From: a virus
DNA: 20,780 bases
IMG/VR virus record: IMGVR_UViG_3300031622_000568
Span: 1-20,780 of that record
Reading direction: 5' to 3' (one strand)
Position numbers and translations under genes: made by a program. The notes under the pieces are model-generated. The model was not told where the DNA came from. It saw only the letters and a program-made list of their open reading frames with translations, and ran no database searches. Below, piece by piece: positions 6,923 through 13,999 of this stretch; within the stretch, counting starts at the first letter, position 1; each line of letters begins with the position of its first letter.

Positions 6923-8140
6923 ATGATTAAACCTAGTATAGAAGATTGTCTTGAACTGTTAGTTGGATTACAAGAGGACCCAACTAAGAAGTTTAAAGTT
7001 ATTTCGGAAGATTATTCCGTATTAACTAGTATTGGTCGACAAGTCTTTAAGGGTGTTGGATTAACTGATAGACAATATGAATTAGTTAAAACAAAGCTAT
7101 TAGCATACCAAGATATGTTTGATCATAATTTAACAGAATCTTTTACTACTTTACGAATTCCTCTAAGAGAACTTAATAGAGAAAAGACTATTAAAATAGT
7201 TTCTATGCACGACGATGAAACTATTTTATACATTGCTGTTAAGTTCATATTTAATAAAAAATTATTGACTAGTATAGAACGAGTAAAACAAGCAGTTGAC
7301 GGACACTGCCATACTTATGATAGCATTGAGAAAGTACATTATTTTCTATTTAATGAACACAATGCATTTGCTGTTGTAAAGAATTTTAAAAATAATAATT
7401 TTGAAATACAGCCAGAATTATTAACATATTATAATAAAGTAGAGATCATGAATAATAATGAGGAAGACCACATACCGGGAATATATTCTTTTAAGTTAAA
7501 AAACTTAACTGATAAAGCTATCAACTTTATGGTTTCGTCAATTGGTAAACCTTCAAAAGAAAACTTAGCAATATACAACGACCGTAAAGAACAATTAGGA
7601 CTATATCATTTTGAACAAGAAGAACTAGAAAATAGTCTAAATGCATTAACAGTACTAAGTAAAAAAATTGTAACTAGAAAATTATACACTGTATTAATTT
7701 CTCCTGAAAAATATCCTATTGAACGAGTAATAGAAAGTTTATTAGAATTAAATAGATTTCCATTGCTAGTAATATTACCAAACGATAATTCATTAGATGG
7801 GTTAATTGCAGTACATAGCGGATTAACTAATATATTCTTTAATGAAGATACAAGTGTACTATTTAGAGTTGATAATGATACTGGTCGAAATTTTAATGAA
7901 TATATTAAAACTAATAAATTAAACAATCCGATTGACAGCAACACAAAAGTAGTGTATATTAATACTAATAAGTTTCCTAAACCTTTACTTAAAAGCAATT
8001 GGATACCTAGTGCAGTATTAACGATAGGCAGTCAACGAATGAACACTAAAGTAAACGATTATATATCTCCAATGGATTTGGTTATTCATTATGACACTGA
8101 TATAACTCCGTTTACTCGAATTAAAGCTGATAAACTATAA
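6923..8140 (+). CDS. Unknown protein beside UvsW, possibly HARP-like
   Basis: I do not firmly recognise this 405-aa protein. Residues about 20-70 carry a FKVISEDYSVLTSIGRQVF stretch followed by LTDRQYELVKTKLLAYQDMF, a helical module I associate with phage DNA-metabolism proteins. Residues about 87-175 alternate strands and helices (KFIFNKKLL, VHYFLFN, FAVVKNFKNNNFEIQPELL) in a way that recalls the HARP domain of annealing helicases. The C-terminal half (YTVLISPEKYPIERVIESL, FPLLVILPND, KVVYINTNKFPKPLL) looks like an alpha/beta fold but has no Walker A motif. The gene follows a perfect promoter and is 1 base from uvsW, suggesting a partner role in branch migration or replication. That role is inference. 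Confidence 0.6.
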   Translation: MIKPSIEDCLELLVGLQEDPTKKFKVISEDYSVLTSIGRQVFKGVGLTDRQYELVKTKLLAYQDMFDHNLTESFTTLRIPLRELNREKTIKIVSMHDDETILYIAVKFIFNKKLLTSIERVKQAVDGHCHTYDSIEKVHYFLFNEHNAFAVVKNFKNNNFEIQPELLTYYNKVEIMNNNEEDHIPGIYSFKLKNLTDKAINFMVSSIGKPSKENLAIYNDRKEQLGLYHFEQEELENSLNALTVLSKKIVTRKLYTVLISPEKYPIERVIESLLELNRFPLLVILPNDNSLDGLIAVHSGLTNIFFNEDTSVLFRVDNDTGRNFNEYIKTNKLNNPIDSNTKVVYINTNKFPKPLLKSNWIPSAVLTIGSQRMNTKVNDYISPMDLVIHYDTDITPFTRIKADKL

Positions 8141-8141
8141 A

Positions 8142-9599
8142 ATGGCAACATGTAAACTAATTATAGAAGACGAAGTTAATATAAAACTTGAAGGACTAGA
8201 CGTAGATGTACGAAGAGCAATTGCAAATAAGCTCAAGTTTGAAGTGCCGTATGCAAAGTATATGCCACAGTATAAGCTAGGTCGTTGGGACGGCAAAGTT
8301 GCATTCTTTGGTATAGGTGGAACAGGATATGTTAATCATTTAGATGTAGTGCAAGAAGTATTACGAAACAATCACGTAGAAATAACTTCAATTGATGATA
8401 GACGAGTACCGCTTGATTTAAAGTTTGATACTATCACCGAAGATTTTTGGGGAGATACAGTTTGGCCAGAAGGACATCCTGTAGCAGGAGAACCTATTCG
8501 TCTTCGAGACTATCAAGTTGAAGTAGTTAACAATTTTCTAACAAATCCTCAAGCATTACAAGAAGTTGCTACTGGTGCAGGTAAAACTATTATTACAGCT
8601 ACATTATCTAAACTTACAGAAAAATACGGGCGTAGTCTTGTAGTAGTTCCAAACAAGAGCTTAGTAACACAAACTGAAGAAGACTATATTAACTGCGGTC
8701 TTGACGTAGGAGTTTACTTTGGTGATAGGAAGATGTTAGGATGCACACATACTATTTGCACTTGGCAGAGCTTAAACATTCTTGATAAAAAGAATAAAGA
8801 CGGCACGGCAGTATTAAGTCTTGCAGAGTTTCTAGAAGGTGTAAGCACAATTATTATTGACGAAGTACATCAAGCAAAAGCAGAAGTACTTAAGAATTTG
8901 TTAACACGTAACTTACGTAATGCGCCAATTCGTTGGGGGCTTACTGGTACTGTGCCTAAAGAAAAGTTTGAGTTTGAAAGTATACATGCAAGCCTAGGTC
9001 CAGTTATTGGAAACATAACTGCTAAAGAGTTACAAGATAAAGGTGTACTTTCAAACTGTCATGTAAATGTTGTACAGTTAATAGACACAGTAGCACATAG
9101 TAATTACCAAGAAGAATTAAAATATCTTGTTACTAATACAAACAGGATTCAATATATAGGCAAACTATTAAACACAATTTCACAATCAGGCAATACACTT
9201 ATCTTAGTTGACAGAATCTCTGCAGGAGAACTACTTCAGGAAATTATTCCTAATAGTGTTTTCGTTAAAGGAGATATGAAACTAACTGATAGAAAAGAAA
9301 CTTACGATGAGATTAAAGAAGGCACTAATAAAGTTATTATCGCAACATATGGAGTTGCGTCAGTAGGAATTAATATTCCTCGTATTTTTAACTTGGTGCT
9401 TATTGAACCAGGCAAGAGCTTTGTTCGAGTTATTCAAAGCATAGGTAGAGGTGTACGTAAAGCAAAAGATAAAGACTTTGTTCAAATCTGGGATCTTACA
9501 TCAACTTGTAAATTTGCAAAACGACATTTAACTCAACGTAAGAAATTTTATAAAGATGCTCAATACCCATTTAGTATTGAAAAAGTAGATTGGAATTAA
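8142..9599 (+). CDS. uvsW: UvsW-like ATP-dependent DNA helicase
   Basis: The 485-aa protein is close to T4 UvsW (503 aa), a superfamily 2 helicase that remodels branched DNA, drives branch migration and unwinds R-loops during recombination-dependent replication. The N-terminal part (residues 1 to about 115) holds the family pattern KYMPQYKLGRWDGKVAFF. The helicase core then shows RDYQ (Q motif), Walker A ATGAGKT (143-149), motif II DEVH (240-243), motif III LTGT, a second RecA-like domain with TLILVDRI, and motif VI QSIGRGVR (432-439). All catalytic motifs are present. It starts 1 base after the upstream stop and shares its operon. Confidence 0.92.
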   Translation: MATCKLIIEDEVNIKLEGLDVDVRRAIANKLKFEVPYAKYMPQYKLGRWDGKVAFFGIGGTGYVNHLDVVQEVLRNNHVEITSIDDRRVPLDLKFDTITEDFWGDTVWPEGHPVAGEPIRLRDYQVEVVNNFLTNPQALQEVATGAGKTIITATLSKLTEKYGRSLVVVPNKSLVTQTEEDYINCGLDVGVYFGDRKMLGCTHTICTWQSLNILDKKNKDGTAVLSLAEFLEGVSTIIIDEVHQAKAEVLKNLLTRNLRNAPIRWGLTGTVPKEKFEFESIHASLGPVIGNITAKELQDKGVLSNCHVNVVQLIDTVAHSNYQEELKYLVTNTNRIQYIGKLLNTISQSGNTLILVDRISAGELLQEIIPNSVFVKGDMKLTDRKETYDEIKEGTNKVIIATYGVASVGINIPRIFNLVLIEPGKSFVRVIQSIGRGVRKAKDKDFVQIWDLTSTCKFAKRHLTQRKKFYKDAQYPFSIEKVDWN

Positions 9600-9612
9600 A
9601 GGGAATATATAC

Positions 9613-10119
9613 ATGAGAATTTTAACACTAGAAGATAAATGTTTTTCATTAACAAACTTACCGGACGAACTAGATGAAGATATAAGATTTGCAGTCTTAG
9701 ATAACAGCGACCCAAAAGATCCAGATTTCTTTTTTATTCCTTTGATTTTCTTAGAAAGTTTTAACGCTCCGGCAATGGTTTTAGAAATTAACGGCAACGA
9801 AATAATGATGCCACTTGATTGGTCAATTGCTGTAGGCGATAGCCAAAGCGGAAATGATATAGAAGTACTACCATTAACTAGTATTAACAATAGAGGATTT
9901 GAAGCATTTTTATTTAATCCGTTATCAAGTTTTAAAGTTGACTTTGCTGAAATTAAAATTACTAATTTTTACAATGATGTAAAATGGTATTTTCCTAAAG
10001 TTAAGAATGGACAGTTGCTAAGTGTTCCAATTACCGATGGAGATAAACCAAAATGTGCATATTTCATTAAAGAGATATCACGACAGTCTGAAACTATCGA
10101 CTATGGTGCGATATTATAA
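9613..10119 (+). CDS. Unknown protein downstream of uvsW
   Basis: This 168-aa acidic protein has no motif I can name. It is rich in beta-strand-like stretches (FFFIPLIFLESF, MVLEINGNEIMMPLDWSIAVGD, FNPLSSFKVDF, VKWYFPKVKNGQLLSVPI) and ends KCAYFIKEISRQ...IDYG. It looks soluble, without signal peptide or membrane segment. From memory, similar proteins occur in other T4-like marine phages, always uncharacterised. The start ATG follows uvsW by 13 bases with AAAGGG upstream. The position suggests co-expression with uvsW, but a functional link is not shown. Confidence 0.75.
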   Translation: MRILTLEDKCFSLTNLPDELDEDIRFAVLDNSDPKDPDFFFIPLIFLESFNAPAMVLEINGNEIMMPLDWSIAVGDSQSGNDIEVLPLTSINNRGFEAFLFNPLSSFKVDFAEIKITNFYNDVKWYFPKVKNGQLLSVPITDGDKPKCAYFIKEISRQSETIDYGAIL

Positions 10120-10130
10120 AGGAGAGACTA

Positions 10131-10484
10131 ATGGGAATTAAAGCAGGAAAAGTATGGGGTGGAACAGAATTAATCCATGCTAATGGTGTATTAGAATTTC
10201 ATCGTATTGAATTTAATAAAGGATTTAAATGCAGTGAACACGAACATGAATTTAAATGGAACGGATTCTTTGTTGAATCTGGCAAGATGATTGTCAGAGT
10301 TTGGCAGGATGATCAAGATGGTCTCATTGATGAAACTATTCTTGGTCCAGGTGATTTTACTCAAGTTAAACCAGGTAAAATTCATCAATTTGAAGGCCTC
10401 GAAGACGGAGTAGCTTTTGAACTGTACTGGGCAGAATTTAATCACAATGATATTGTGAGAAGATCTGTTGGTGCAAAAATTTAA
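10131..10484 (+). CDS. Small RmlC-like cupin protein
   Basis: The 117-aa product is a single cupin barrel. Cupin motif 1 is at about residues 34-51 (CSEHEHEFKWNGFFVESG, metal-ligand candidates H37 and H39). Motif 2 is at about 73-88 (PGDFTQVKPGKIHQFEG, with H85). It probably binds one divalent metal. Small cupins can be sugar epimerases, dioxygenases or simple binding proteins, and the reaction cannot be read here. A strong ribosome site (AAAGGAGAG) precedes the ATG by about 5 bases. It is followed at 20 bases by a transporter gene with an equally strong site, so both are likely well expressed together. Confidence 0.8.
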   Translation: MGIKAGKVWGGTELIHANGVLEFHRIEFNKGFKCSEHEHEFKWNGFFVESGKMIVRVWQDDQDGLIDETILGPGDFTQVKPGKIHQFEGLEDGVAFELYWAEFNHNDIVRRSVGAKI

Positions 10485-10504
10485 AAATACAAGGAGGAAC
10501 ATTA

Positions 10505-11125
10505 ATGTTTAATATTTTTAAAGAAGTAGACAGAAGTATGCTGATGAAACTAGTAGCACTTCATGTTATTGTTATTACAGTTTCAAACGCACTTGTAGGA
10601 ATTCCAGTAGAAATATTTGGGACTAAACTTACATGGGCGGCATTTACGTTTCCATTAGTTGTTCTTGCAACTGACTTAACAGTTAGATTGCTAGGTAAGA
10701 GTATTGCAAGGTCGACTATCGCCGCTGCATATCCTTTAGCAATTATTGGTTCTATTGCTGTAGTAATGTTAGAAGGTGCGCCAACTAGTGTAGCACTACG
10801 TATTGGCTTTGCAAGTGCAACAGCTTACGGCGTCGGTACATTTCTTGACGTATATGTATTTCAGTACCTAAGAGAAAACTGGAGTAAACAGTGGTGGATT
10901 GCTCCAGCAGTTTCAACAGTTGCTGCAAACGTAATTGATACGTATGCATTTTTCTATGTTGCATTTGCAAACAGTGCAGACGAATACATGGCTGCTAACT
11001 GGATAGAAATTGCAGGATCACAAGTTGTAATTAAAATTGCAGTAGGCTTAATTATCTTCCTACCAGCTTATGGTATGCTACTTCGTTATCTCAAAGATAG
11101 AGTAGCGGATAGTGAGCAAGGGTAA
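10505..11125 (+). CDS. yhhQ: YhhQ/VUT-family transporter, probable queuosine-precursor uptake
   Basis: The 206-aa integral membrane protein has about six hydrophobic segments (near residues 13-33, 42-60, 68-88, 98-118, 133-155 and 172-195). The family pattern includes ALHVIVITVSN, FPLVVLATDLTVRLLGKSIARSTI, and a conserved Asp in NVIDTYAFFYVAF. YhhQ (DUF165, VUT family) proteins import 7-deazaguanine precursors such as preQ0 or preQ1 in bacteria. In a phage this could supply queuosine synthesis or 7-deazaguanine modification of phage DNA. No modification enzyme is in this window, so the use is inferred. AAGGAGG lies about 7 bases before the ATG. The gene overlaps the next by 14 bases. Confidence 0.82.
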   Translation: MFNIFKEVDRSMLMKLVALHVIVITVSNALVGIPVEIFGTKLTWAAFTFPLVVLATDLTVRLLGKSIARSTIAAAYPLAIIGSIAVVMLEGAPTSVALRIGFASATAYGVGTFLDVYVFQYLRENWSKQWWIAPAVSTVAANVIDTYAFFYVAFANSADEYMAANWIEIAGSQVVIKIAVGLIIFLPAYGMLLRYLKDRVADSEQG

Positions 11126-11393
11126 ACTTATACCTGGACAACCTTTGATATATGAGCGAGCCAACAGTGTTGTGTTCGCTCATTATCGAGACCCGCCACA
11201 TAACAAAATTCCAAGATGGATAGTTGGCGGCACCCCCGAAGGTGTATCGAAAGAACAAGGAAATCTATTTTCGTATAGTGAATGGGAACATATGATGGAA
11301 TTAGCTATTACTAATAAGGCATTTAAAATACAACTTGACAGACTTGTATTAATGTATTATACTATAAAGGATACAGAAAAGGAAATTAAATGA
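11112..11393 (+). CDS. Small unknown protein
   Basis: The 93-aa product begins at GTG 11112, inside the end of the transporter gene, and ends overlapping the next ATG by 4 bases. It has an aromatic and proline-rich N-terminal part (GQPLIYERANSVVFAHYRDPP and PRWIVGGTPEG) and a helical C-terminal part (WEHMMELAITNKAFKIQLDRLVLMYYTIKD). I recall similar short proteins in T4-like marine phages but know no function. No membrane segment, signal or catalytic motif is visible. The last codons contain the promoter for the next gene. Confidence 0.7.
   Translation: MSKGKLIPGQPLIYERANSVVFAHYRDPPHNKIPRWIVGGTPEGVSKEQGNLFSYSEWEHMMELAITNKAFKIQLDRLVLMYYTIKDTEKEIK
11335..11363 (+). promoter_or_regulatory. Sigma70-type promoter before the kdsB-like gene
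   Basis: TTGACA (11335-11340), a 17-base spacer and TATACT (11358-11363, five of six matches) lie in the end of the upstream gene. The expected transcript start near 11370 leaves a leader of about 20 bases with AAAAGG before ATG 11390, a conventional arrangement unlike the leaderless promoters elsewhere in the window. Confidence 0.6.
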
Positions 11394-12076
11394 GTCGTTT
11401 AAATATTGCTATTTGTATACCAGCTAGAATTGCTAGTACAAGATTCCCTGATAAACCCCTCGCTTTATTAAATGGAGAACCTATGATAAGCAGGGTATAC
11501 AATCGTTGTCGTAAGACGGGGTTAGACACCTTTGTGCTTACTGATAGTAAAAGAATTGCTAGTTTATTTCCGCATGGTGATTTTATTATACAAGATGCTC
11601 CATATGAAAACGGCACTGAGCGATGTGCAGCCTTTCCACATATTAATAATTATGACGCAATTATTAATGTGCAGGGAGACATGCCTGACATTACAGTTGA
11701 TATCATTAAGAAAGTTGCTTATGGACTTTCAGTAAATGAATCACCAATTACAACAGTTTATACTAAGATGAATAAGGACTTGCAAAAAGATCCTAATAGT
11801 GTTAAACTAATACATACACATGATAGTGCTCATTGGTTTTGTAGAGCCGGATTAGAATACGGTGCTCACCATTTAGGTGTGTATGGATATACCTGTAAGG
11901 CATTAGCTACGTATCCGTCACTACATCAATTTGAAGAAGAACGTATTGAGAAACTAGAGCAACTTCGTTGGTTGCAAAATAATTATACTATGTCAGTATT
12001 TGAAACAGAATTTACTGGAATGGAAATTAACACACCAGAGGACCTAATTGAATGGCACAGACTAAACTCCCAATAA
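11390..12076 (+). CDS. kdsB: CMP-Kdo synthetase-like cytidylyltransferase
   Basis: The 228-aa protein matches KdsB (3-deoxy-manno-octulosonate cytidylyltransferase, usually about 245-255 aa). KdsB uses CTP to activate Kdo for lipopolysaccharide inner-core synthesis. Visible motifs are the N-terminal nucleotide loop IPARIASTRFPDKPL, NGTERCA, NVQGDMP with its metal-binding Asp, HLGVYGY, IEKLEQLRWL, and the closing INTPEDL. All are in the usual order, so the enzyme looks intact though slightly short. Related CMP-sugar synthetases with other sugars cannot be excluded. Together with the glycan island it suggests the phage makes or supplies activated sugar for a surface glycan. It has its own promoter and overlaps the next gene by 25 bases. 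Confidence 0.85.
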   Translation: MSRLNIAICIPARIASTRFPDKPLALLNGEPMISRVYNRCRKTGLDTFVLTDSKRIASLFPHGDFIIQDAPYENGTERCAAFPHINNYDAIINVQGDMPDITVDIIKKVAYGLSVNESPITTVYTKMNKDLQKDPNSVKLIHTHDSAHWFCRAGLEYGAHHLGVYGYTCKALATYPSLHQFEEERIEKLEQLRWLQNNYTMSVFETEFTGMEINTPEDLIEWHRLNSQ

Positions 12077-12522
12077 AAGACATACTTGCGGCAATTGATA
12101 TGAATGCTAAGAATGTTTGGAAAGAATTGTCTGTTGAAGAAAAGAAGCAAGTTAGCTTTTGGTTATTAAATAGATATGTTAGTGCAGTTCAAGGTAGTCG
12201 AGAAGATCAAGAACTTGCTATATTTAAAACTAACGAGTACTATAATAAAAATTTTAATATTATTGGTGTTGGCAAAGAAAACGGACACCAAGAGTTAATG
12301 TGGCAGTTACTATGTATGAGTGGTTCCTGGGGTAAAATTAAATTTCATCCGTATATTGGTTTTAAGAAAAAAACAGGTAATAACAATGCTATACTTAAAT
12401 TCTTAGAACAAATGTATCCTAATATGAAACAACATGAGGTGGAATTACTTGCTACAATATCTACAAAAAAAGAACTTAAACAACTTGCAGACGAACACGG
12501 GATTGAAAATGTTAAGTTCTAA
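12052..12522 (+). CDS. 62: Probable clamp-loader small subunit (gp62-like)
   Basis: The 156-aa helical protein resembles T4-family gp62. Gp62 pairs with the gp44 ATPase to load the gp45 sliding clamp on DNA. It has an early WLLNRYVSAVQ segment like the FIxNRxLS pattern of gp62, a helix with FKTNEYYNK, and a C-terminal STKKELKQLADEHGIE resembling the T4 gp62 ending. No catalytic residues are expected, since gp62 is not an ATPase. T4 gp62 is 187 aa, and shorter forms occur in marine relatives. The neighbour gene 44 is absent here. The start overlaps the kdsB-like gene by 25 bases, with AGAGGA about 10 bases upstream. The assignment is moderate. Confidence 0.55.
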   Translation: MAQTKLPIKDILAAIDMNAKNVWKELSVEEKKQVSFWLLNRYVSAVQGSREDQELAIFKTNEYYNKNFNIIGVGKENGHQELMWQLLCMSGSWGKIKFHPYIGFKKKTGNNNAILKFLEQMYPNMKQHEVELLATISTKKELKQLADEHGIENVKF

Positions 12523-13198
12523 TAAACCATTTGTATGTGAATATTGTAAGACAGGCTACATGAAGGAAAAGACGCTTGCAGTACACATGTGTGAACAAAA
12601 ACGTAGAGCATTACAGAAGAATGAAAAACGTGTACAGTTAGGATTAATTACATTTAATAAATTTTATCAAATAAGCATGGGTGCAAAAACTGAAAAGTCT
12701 TATGAAGATTTTTGCAAAAGTCAATACTATAATGCATTTGTAAAGTTTGGTAGTTTTATATCAAACGTCAAACCATTATACCCAGAAAAGTATATTGAGT
12801 ACGTAGTAAAAAGCGGAGTAAAATTAGACCATTGGTGCAAAGAAGAATTGTATGAAAAATATGCTTTGGAGTTAATTAGAAAAGAAGCAATGCAAACGGC
12901 AGTAGAACGTTCCATTATAAATATGATGGAATGGGCAGACGAAAACAATAGCCAATGGAATCATTATTTTAATTACGTAAGTTTAAACAGAGCAATTTGG
13001 CATATTAAAGATGGCAAAATAAGTCCGTGGATTATATTAAATTGTAAAAGCGGAAAAGAAATGCTAGGCAAATTTAACGATGAGCAACTTGGAATGGTTT
13101 ATAATATTATGGATCCAAGTCATTGGGCAATAAGGTTTAGTCGACAAAAGTCAGACGTAGAAACAGTTAAAGAAGTTGTAAAGGAAAGTAAACTATGA
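12509..13198 (+). CDS. Unknown protein with an N-terminal C2HC zinc finger
   Basis: The 229-aa protein starts at ATG 12509, overlapping the upstream stop by 14 bases. An earlier in-frame ATG at 12434 lies deep in the upstream gene and is less likely. Residues 10-28 form a zinc finger of pattern Cys-x2-Cys-x12-His-x-Cys (CEYCKTGYMKEKTLAVHMC), followed at once by a basic patch (EQKRRALQKNEKR). The rest is helical with several tryptophans and a conserved-looking SLNRAIWHIKDGKISPWIIL and GKFNDEQLGMVYNIMDPSHW. I recall homologues in T4-like marine phages without a known role. The zinc finger and basic stretch suggest binding to DNA, RNA or polymerase, near clamp-loader and polymerase-like genes. 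Confidence 0.72.
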   Translation: MLSSNKPFVCEYCKTGYMKEKTLAVHMCEQKRRALQKNEKRVQLGLITFNKFYQISMGAKTEKSYEDFCKSQYYNAFVKFGSFISNVKPLYPEKYIEYVVKSGVKLDHWCKEELYEKYALELIRKEAMQTAVERSIINMMEWADENNSQWNHYFNYVSLNRAIWHIKDGKISPWIILNCKSGKEMLGKFNDEQLGMVYNIMDPSHWAIRFSRQKSDVETVKEVVKESKL

Positions 13199-13494
13199 TA
13201 GACAAAGAACAAATTATAGCAAATTTACGTGAAGTATTTGATCCAGAGATTAGTATTAACATATATGATCTAGGATTAATATATGATATTAAAATTAATC
13301 AAGAAGACTTTTGGGTAGAAATTACTCATACATTAACTAGTGCATTTTGTCCATTTGCAGATCAGATCGTTAGTGATATAACAGGTGCAGGGTATGCACC
13401 AGAGGTTCTTAACGTTGAGGTGATAACTACATTTGATCCTCCATTTACTATGGACAGTGTGTCAGAAGAAACAAAAATGATAATGGGGTGGTAA
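13195..13494 (+). CDS. SufT/MIP18-family iron-sulfur assembly protein
   Basis: The 99-aa product fits the small MIP18 (DUF59, PaaD/SufT) family, which helps mature or deliver Fe-S clusters. Hallmarks are VFDPEISINIYDLGLIYDI (residues 14-32) and TLTSAFCP with Cys52 at the expected reactive position, then a valine-rich strand and a short C-terminus. The full domain is present. Phage copies are thought to support Fe-S proteins of host metabolism or phage enzymes; which client is served here is unknown. The start ATG overlaps the previous stop by 4 bases, and the deformylase begins 8 bases after the stop. Confidence 0.88.
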   Translation: MIDKEQIIANLREVFDPEISINIYDLGLIYDIKINQEDFWVEITHTLTSAFCPFADQIVSDITGAGYAPEVLNVEVITTFDPPFTMDSVSEETKMIMGW

Positions 13495-13501
13495 TAAAAT
13501 T

Positions 13502-13999
13502 ATGAAATTAATTAAATACCCAGACGACTTCTTAGATAAAAAAGTAAACGAGGTAGACTTATTAAATCCCGGGTTTGATCCAAAAGAATTAAAAAAACAA
13601 ATGGTTGACTTAATGTTAGCTAGTAAAGGTATTGGACTGAGTGCAAATCAAATTGGATTAAATGCTCAAGTATTTGTAATGGGAGAGAATGCTAATAATG
13701 CTATTATATGTATTAATCCTGAGGTACTACAACATACAGAAGAAACAGTAATAGACACTGAAGGTTGTTTAAGTTTTCCAAACGTATATGTAAAAGTTAA
13801 GCGACCTAAAGAAATACTTGTAAAATATTATGATGAAAATTTAAAAGAAATAAGTACTAAGGTCATTGGATACTCAGCTAAGTGCTTTCTACATGAATGG
13901 GATCATTTACAAGGTGTTACATTTAAAGATAGAGTATCAAAACTTAAATGGGATATGGCACAAAAAAAAGCAAGTAAACTAAGGAATATTAATGCCTGA
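13502..13999 (+). CDS. def: Peptide deformylase
   Basis: The 165-aa protein carries all three deformylase motifs: GIGLSANQIG (43-52), EGCLSFP (87-93, metal ligand Cys89) and HEWDH (131-135, ligands His131 and His135, catalytic Glu132). The enzyme removes the formyl group from the N-terminal methionine of nascent proteins, using Fe2+ or another divalent metal. The length is normal for bacterial enzymes and the C-terminus is short, as in other phage deformylases. Known phage examples process host or phage proteins, including photosystem D1 in cyanophages. All catalytic residues are intact. It overlaps the next gene by 8 bases. Confidence 0.93.
   Translation: MKLIKYPDDFLDKKVNEVDLLNPGFDPKELKKQMVDLMLASKGIGLSANQIGLNAQVFVMGENANNAIICINPEVLQHTEETVIDTEGCLSFPNVYVKVKRPKEILVKYYDENLKEISTKVIGYSAKCFLHEWDHLQGVTFKDRVSKLKWDMAQKKASKLRNINA

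Noticed and set aside
12434-12508. Upstream ATG extension of the zinc-finger protein
   Set aside because: It would lie deep inside the gp62-like gene. ATG 12509 gives a normal short overlap and places the zinc finger at the N-terminus.
12916-12923. Exact TATAAATA (T4 late promoter consensus) inside the zinc-finger gene
   Set aside because: It lies in mid-gene with no suitable start downstream. An 8-base AT-only match is expected by chance in this AT-rich sequence.
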